Assembly: GCA_027488785.1 (NCBI GenBank)
Contig: JAIYAY010000011.1
Span: 24,679 to 88,678, forward strand
Length of the DNA: 64,000 nucleotides
Direction: 5' to 3'
DNA from: Sphingomonadales bacterium
GTDB lineage: Bacteria > Pseudomonadota > Alphaproteobacteria > Sphingomonadales > Sphingomonadaceae
The notes beneath the pieces were generated by a model that was not told the DNA's origin, searched no databases, and worked only from the letters and a program-made list of their open reading frames with translations. The position numbers were made by a program, and so were the translations under genes. Below are positions 59,829 to 64,000 of the stretch, in pieces (the first letter of the stretch is position 1; each line of letters opens with the position of its first letter).

Positions 59829-60820
59829 GAAACGACTATCAGAATCCCAGTCAGGAAACGCTGCTGGCAATGTATGAGCGAATGCTTGTCATTCGAGAGA
59901 CCGAAGAATATCTTGGTGCTCAGTTTAGGGCTGGCGAACTGCCGGCAGGTGTTCACCTTTATATCGGTCAGGAAGCCTCGGGGGTCGGCATTTGTGCCCA
60001 TCTCAGCGACGAGGATTGGATAACCAGCACCCACAGAGGGCATGGACATTTCCTCGCCAAAGGAGGCGACCCTTATGCCATGATTGCAGAGATTCACGCC
60101 AAGGCGGACGGTGTCTGCGGTGGATTTGGAGGCACCATGCATGTTGCGGATTTGTCGCGCGGCATATTGGGCGCAAATGGCATTGTTGGCGGCGGCCTAG
60201 GGATTGCGACTGGTGCTGCATTTGCTGCGAAGCTGGATGGAAAGGGGAAAGTGGCCGCATGTTTTTTTGGCGACGGCGCGGCAAACCAGGGCACATTAAT
60301 GGAAGCGATGAACGTGGCTTCGCTCTGGAAGCTTCCCTTGTTGCTGGTCTGCGAGCATAATGGATGGTCCGAGTTCACCAGATCGGAAGTAGCGACCAGC
60401 GGAAATATTCTCGACCGCGCACAGCCTTTCGGAATTCCGGCTCAAGAAGTCGACGGTAATGATGTGGGCGCCGTCTGGCGAGTTGCCGGCGAAATGATCG
60501 AAGCTATGCGGAACGATGGCGGACCTGGCCTTCTGCTAACGCATACCTACCGGACACGTGGTCATGTCGAGGCCGAGATCAATTTCTTATCGCAATCCTA
60601 TCGAAGCGAGGAAGAGGTCGCGAGCTGGGAGGCACGTGATCCACTGGACCGCGCCGTCGCACTTTTGGCTGAAACGGGAATGGCGACAGAAGAGATCTTG
60701 GTGGTTCGCGAGCGCGTAAAAACGCTGATAGACGCAGCGGCCGCGCGCGCGCAAGCCGCACCCGATCCGGACCCTGCGTTAGTCAAATCAATGATGTTTT
60801 CAGAAGTGGATGCATGGTAA
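59825..60820 (+). CDS. Thiamine-diphosphate-dependent dehydrogenase E1 alpha subunit
   Basis: A 331-residue alpha subunit of a pyruvate/acetoin/branched-chain-type E1. It has the cofactor sequence GDGAANQGTLMEAMN (G-D-G...N), HLYIGQEASGVGICAHLSDE, STHRGHGHFLAKGGDP and YRTRGHVEAE near the phosphorylation-loop position. Length and motifs are closest to acetoin and pyruvate dehydrogenase alpha subunits. It starts on GTG overlapping the ALDH stop (GTGA) with GGTGAG upstream. It works with the beta subunit encoded next and passes acyl groups to a lipoyl domain. Confidence 0.92.
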   Translation: MRNDYQNPSQETLLAMYERMLVIRETEEYLGAQFRAGELPAGVHLYIGQEASGVGICAHLSDEDWITSTHRGHGHFLAKGGDPYAMIAEIHAKADGVCGGFGGTMHVADLSRGILGANGIVGGGLGIATGAAFAAKLDGKGKVAACFFGDGAANQGTLMEAMNVASLWKLPLLLVCEHNGWSEFTRSEVATSGNILDRAQPFGIPAQEVDGNDVGAVWRVAGEMIEAMRNDGGPGLLLTHTYRTRGHVEAEINFLSQSYRSEEEVASWEARDPLDRAVALLAETGMATEEILVVRERVKTLIDAAAARAQAAPDPDPALVKSMMFSEVDAW

Positions 60821-61803
60821 TGGCAAAGCGCAGGTTCATCCAAGCTATCAATGATGCCATGTTCGAGGAAATGGAACGTGACCCCCGCATAATTCTTTTT
60901 GGCGAAGATGTCGAAATCTCGATGTTTGGCGACACCAAAGGGCTTAGAGATCATTTCGGCCCCGATCGGGTGCGCGACACCCCAATTTGCGAAGCATTGC
61001 TTACCGGTATGGCGGTGGGAATGGCCGCAGCAGGATGGCGCCCCGTACTTCACATGATGTTTTCTAACTTCATGTACACCGGCTTCGATGCGATCGCGAA
61101 CCAAATGTCGAAATTGCATCTGATGACTGGCGGTCAAATGAAACTGCCAATTACGGTCATGGCAGGCTTTGGGGGAGGCAGGTCTACGGCAGCTCAGCAT
61201 TCCGACTGCCCTTATCCGTTATTCATGAACCTTGGCGGTATCAACGTGGCGGTGCCTTCCAATGCAGGTGATGCAAAGGGCCTGTTCAAAACGGCGGTGC
61301 GTAGCAATGATCCAGCAATCTTCCTGGAGCCCGGTGGTCGGGGTGGAGAGCTAGGCGAAGTTCCCGATGGGGAGCATCTTGTTTCTTTTGGTAAAGCCGC
61401 AATTCGTCGTGAAGGGCGCGATGTCACTATTGTAGCGATTGGGGCAATGGTTAAACTTGCAGATCAAGCGGCTAAGGCGTTGGCTGCTAACGGGGTCGAG
61501 GCGGAGATTATTGATCCTCGAACGCTTGTTCCGCTGGATGAGGAAACCATCCTCGCGTCCATTGCAAAAACCCGACGGCTGGTCATTGTTGATGAAGCTC
61601 GCGACCGTTGCAGTGCGGCGAGCCAGATAGCTGCCGTTGCTGCCGACCGTGGCTTTGGTTTGCTGAAAGCGCCCGTGAAACGGGTCACGGTTCCAAACGT
61701 CTGTATGCCTTACGCCCCTGTTCTGGAGCGTAGTGTTTATCCAAGCTCGGAAAGGATTGTTTCTACAGTCCTGGCCTTAGTTTCAAATCAGGAAGCAATA
61801 TGA
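60814..61803 (+). CDS. Thiamine-diphosphate-dependent dehydrogenase E1 beta subunit
   Basis: A 329-residue beta subunit (transketolase-like core plus C-terminal domain). Seen: ILFGEDVEISMFGDTKGLRD, TPICEALLTGMAVGMAAAGW, and the conserved LGGINVAVPSNAGDAKGLFK. The start may be ATG 60814 or ATG 60820; the latter overlaps the alpha-subunit TAA by one base. The alpha/beta layout is of the heterotetramer class (acetoin or branched-chain type), not the single-chain AceE type. It overlaps the lipoyl-domain gene by four bases. Confidence 0.92.
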   Translation: MVMAKRRFIQAINDAMFEEMERDPRIILFGEDVEISMFGDTKGLRDHFGPDRVRDTPICEALLTGMAVGMAAAGWRPVLHMMFSNFMYTGFDAIANQMSKLHLMTGGQMKLPITVMAGFGGGRSTAAQHSDCPYPLFMNLGGINVAVPSNAGDAKGLFKTAVRSNDPAIFLEPGGRGGELGEVPDGEHLVSFGKAAIRREGRDVTIVAIGAMVKLADQAAKALAANGVEAEIIDPRTLVPLDEETILASIAKTRRLVIVDEARDRCSAASQIAAVAADRGFGLLKAPVKRVTVPNVCMPYAPVLERSVYPSSERIVSTVLALVSNQEAI

Positions 61804-62042
61804 AAATTCAGCTCAAACTGCCGCGTGTAGGCATGAATATGGAAGAAGCGACCATTGTTGTTTGGCACAAGTCGGCTGGCGAAGCATTTGCAAGCGGCGA
61901 CGCGCTTTACGACTTTGAAACTGAAAAGGTGACGCAATCGTTCGAAGCTAGCGCGGATGGCAAACTGCTGGAAATTCACATTGCAGAAGGTGAGGACGCG
62001 CAAGTTGGCGATGTAGTTTGCGTAGTCGAGGTTGACCTGTGA
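61800..62042 (+). CDS. Free-standing lipoyl-domain protein
   Basis: An 80-residue lipoyl domain: LPRVGMNMEEATIVVWHKSA, then D-F-E-T-E-K-V-T-Q-S, whose K43 should carry the lipoyl group, and ADGKLLEIHIAEGEDAQVGD. In usual complexes this domain is the N-terminus of E2, followed by a peripheral-binding domain and acyltransferase core; here the frame ends after the domain and the next gene is a VOC protein. It may act as a mobile carrier for the E1 pair encoded upstream. The overlap with the E1 beta stop (ATGA) shows coupling. Confidence 0.88.
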   Translation: MKIQLKLPRVGMNMEEATIVVWHKSAGEAFASGDALYDFETEKVTQSFEASADGKLLEIHIAEGEDAQVGDVVCVVEVDL

Positions 62043-62476
62043 CTATGAGCGGACGCCTTCAACATGTTGGCGTCAGCGTTGCTGACATGGATCGGGCGTT
62101 GGCATTTCTGTCGAAGCTTGGCTTTGAGACCCGCGCGCGATTTGAACCGTTCGATTCCGCTGCCGTCGCCGGCATTACGGGCCTGAAGGGCGCCAAGGTT
62201 CGAGAGATCGCATATGTGGCGCGTGACGACTATACTTTCGAACTGCTCCAATATGCAGCGCCTAAGCACGACGAAGCAGTCCGCCGCGTCTGTGACGTCG
62301 GCTACTTCCATATGGCCCTTGAGGTAGACTGCCTCGATGAGGTTATGGCTGACATCGGATCGGATGCACAGCCTTATACCGTAGCCCAAGGTCCTGCCAT
62401 GGGGCAACGCGCAGCATACATCTATGGGCCAGATGGATTGACTGTTGAACTAATCGAGCAGCCAGGGAGGCACTGA
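62039..62476 (+). CDS. VOC-superfamily protein (epimerase/glyoxalase-like)
   Basis: A 145-residue vicinal-oxygen-chelate protein with two beta-alpha-beta-beta-beta modules. Four metal-ligand positions are visible: His in LQHVGVSVAD, Glu in YTFELLQYA, His in YFHMALEVDCL and Glu in LTVELIEQPG. This set fits a metal-dependent member such as methylmalonyl-CoA-type epimerases, glyoxalase I or dioxygenases. The GTG at 62039 overlaps the previous stop (GTGA) and has GAGG seven bases upstream; an ATG at 62045 is the alternative. Its substrate is probably an intermediate of this operon. Confidence 0.82.
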   Translation: MTMSGRLQHVGVSVADMDRALAFLSKLGFETRARFEPFDSAAVAGITGLKGAKVREIAYVARDDYTFELLQYAAPKHDEAVRRVCDVGYFHMALEVDCLDEVMADIGSDAQPYTVAQGPAMGQRAAYIYGPDGLTVELIEQPGRH

Positions 62477-62564
62477 TGCTCGTTTCTTCAAACTGCGCAA
62501 CAACCTCTGTCTGGCGTGCTGGGTGCGAAAAGCACAGTGCGATCTTGCTTTCAGGTAGAAAACT

Positions 62565-64000
62565 ATGATCAACCGCCTGTGGTTCCTCGCTTTGATCTTC
62601 ACCCAGCCTGCACTTGCGGCGCCGGCATTCGTTGAGGTTCCAAGTGTCCGTCCAAATCCTAACCCTGCGGCACCTTTGGCTGCCGTGCTTAGTTTCAAGG
62701 CGAACGGTCCAGTTACTACTACAGTTACTTTGGACGATGGTTCACGCCAGTGGCAGGTACAGTTCAGCCCCGATCATGATCCGTCCAAGGGGCTGGCGCT
62801 AGTAGATCTTGGCGCGGGTAAGGATGTTCGCGTTCGTGTTCGTATAAGCGACAGAACTGGCGTTTTTGATGCGCCAGAAACGCTCTCCGTGCGTACGCCA
62901 CACCTTCCTGCTGCCGGACTTGCTTGGCCAACTATGCAGACCAAGCTGGCTGATGGCGCGCTGCTGGAGCCCGGGCTGCGCTTTATCAGCGTTCGTCGTC
63001 GGGTGCCTGGACGACAAAGCTTTCAAACCCGCGCGCAACAGGAGTTTGCTCGAGAGCGCTGGGGTCTCATCTTGGCGCTTGATGCCAAGGGCGAGGTGCG
63101 CTGGTATTACAAGAGTCCGCGACGCATCGCGGGTATCAAGCCCGCGCCGGATGGAACACTGCTTTTTACAACTGAGGATCAGCGTGTCGTCAATATAGAT
63201 CTTCTCGGGAACGTCATCAGGCAGTGGTATGCTGAAAAGCGACCGACAGGCGCTGTCGCAAATGCAATCCCGATCGAAGGACTGCAGACCCTGCACCATG
63301 AACCTTCGCTGACGCCCTGGGGCACATACATTTCAATGGCAGCCAATGCTCGCGCAATCGCTGATTACCCTAGCAGTGTAACCGATGCAAAAGCGCCGCG
63401 TAAGCCAACTATGCTAATGGGCGACAAGATTGTCGAGTTTAATGCGGACGGAAAAGTCGTCTGGGAGTGGGATGCCTTTGATCATCTCGATCCATATCGC
63501 CTGCATTACTTCACTTTCCAGCCATATTGGCATGTTCGGGGTTTTCCTGGTCATGCAGACTGGACCCATGGCAACGGCATTGCCTTCGATATGAAGAGCA
63601 ATACCGTTATAGCCTCTTTCAAGCACATGGATGCCCTCGTCGGTATCGATCGCAAGACTAAAGAGATTCGCTGGATATTTGGTGATCCTGAGGGTTGGCC
63701 AAAGGAATATCATTCGAAAATCCTCAAGCCCGTCGGTGTGGTGCGGTACCCTTGGTCCCAACATCACCCCCATGTCACGCCACAGGGGACCATCGTTTAT
63801 TATGATAACGGACATCTGCAAGCCCGGCCGTTTGACGGCCGCGAAATCGTTCCCTTTCATCGAAGCTACAGTCGCGCTGTTGAGATTAAGGTCGATCCTA
63901 AAGCAATGACCGTCACCGAGTTATGGACGTCGGAGAAGGAACAGAAGCCAGACAGTTGTGTCCATTGGGCGATGGGGGATGCTCAGCGTATGCCAGCCAC
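62565..64000 (+). CDS. Arylsulfotransferase (ASST)-like periplasmic protein, 3' end outside window
   Basis: The frame is open from the ATG at 62565 to the window end without a stop. After a signal peptide (RLWFLALIFTQPALAAPA), residues about 150-478 look like the ASST beta-propeller: ILALDAKGEVRWYYKSPR, DWTHGNGIAFDMKSNTVIAS, FKHMDALVGIDRKTKEIRW and SQHHPHVTPQGTIVYYDNG. In E. coli AssT the active site has His356, Asn358 and Arg374; here H335, N337 and K353 match that spacing, so the Arg is a Lys. It would transfer sulfate between aryl compounds. AGGTAG lies upstream, 88 bases after the VOC gene; the stretch 62477-62564 shows no other gene. Confidence 0.82.
   Translation, partial: MINRLWFLALIFTQPALAAPAFVEVPSVRPNPNPAAPLAAVLSFKANGPVTTTVTLDDGSRQWQVQFSPDHDPSKGLALVDLGAGKDVRVRVRISDRTGVFDAPETLSVRTPHLPAAGLAWPTMQTKLADGALLEPGLRFISVRRRVPGRQSFQTRAQQEFARERWGLILALDAKGEVRWYYKSPRRIAGIKPAPDGTLLFTTEDQRVVNIDLLGNVIRQWYAEKRPTGAVANAIPIEGLQTLHHEPSLTPWGTYISMAANARAIADYPSSVTDAKAPRKPTMLMGDKIVEFNADGKVVWEWDAFDHLDPYRLHYFTFQPYWHVRGFPGHADWTHGNGIAFDMKSNTVIASFKHMDALVGIDRKTKEIRWIFGDPEGWPKEYHSKILKPVGVVRYPWSQHHPHVTPQGTIVYYDNGHLQARPFDGREIVPFHRSYSRAVEIKVDPKAMTVTELWTSEKEQKPDSCVHWAMGDAQRMPA

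Overview
The window looks like chromosomal DNA of a sphingomonad-type alphaproteobacterium (Sphingomonadales). I infer this from the gene content: an NDUFS4-type accessory complex I subunit, a DUF6456 protein, a SIMPL-domain protein, an OmpR/histidine-kinase pair with a PepSY protein, and yajC-secD-secF beside a tRNA-Pro and a GH108 endolysin/holin pair. All calls come from reading the sequence; no database search was run.

Layout. 1-7.7 kb: the end of an isovaleryl-CoA dehydrogenase gene, then a polyamine module (PuuD-like gamma-glutamyl-GABA hydrolase, SpuC-like putrescine aminotransferase, an FKBP-type isomerase and a convergent four-gene polyamine ABC importer). 7.9-23.4 kb: mainly housekeeping genes (serine hydrolase, LemA plus two TPM-domain proteins plus a NUDIX enzyme, NDUFS4-like protein, HrpB helicase, polyprenyl diphosphate synthase, chorismate mutase, two-component system with PepSY protein, SIMPL protein, D-amino-acid aminotransferase, ABC-F ATPase, DUF6456 protein, XRE regulator). 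23.4-28.3 kb: secF, secD, yajC, tRNA-Pro(GGG), a gene-transfer-agent or phage-like lysis pair (GH108 endolysin and 3TM-type holin) and a small lipoprotein.

28.3-51.2 kb: a minus-strand giant-adhesin locus. It runs TolC, type I ABC exporter, HlyD, a 2,261-residue Ig/RTX adhesin, a 2,641-residue Ig/FG-GAP/RTX adhesin, two MotB-like proteins and a MotA/ExbB-like protein with a C-terminal LysM domain. The arrangement recalls Salmonella SiiABCDEF, where a MotAB-like proton channel serves a type I-secreted adhesin, but the parts differ. The peptidoglycan-binding LysM sits on the MotA-like subunit, and one of the two MotB-like paralogues has lost the proton-binding Asp. I consider this the best candidate for an undescribed system.

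51.7-64 kb: an orphan FixJ-type regulator, an 835-bp AT-rich gap, and a tightly packed plus-strand catabolic operon: GntR/FCD regulator, two SDRs, aldehyde dehydrogenase, sulfatase/phosphonate-monoester-hydrolase-like enzyme, second aldehyde dehydrogenase, TPP-dependent E1 alpha and beta, a free-standing lipoyl domain, a VOC protein and an arylsulfotransferase-like protein that runs off the window. Most junctions overlap or are separated by a few bases. The substrate is probably a sulfate (or phosphonate) ester, but cannot be named from sequence.

A second point of interest: the XRE regulator (22.8 kb) and the lysis cassette (26.7 kb) share an ACCTATTTGGT core and an inverted 11-mer in their upstream regions, suggesting one regulator controls both.
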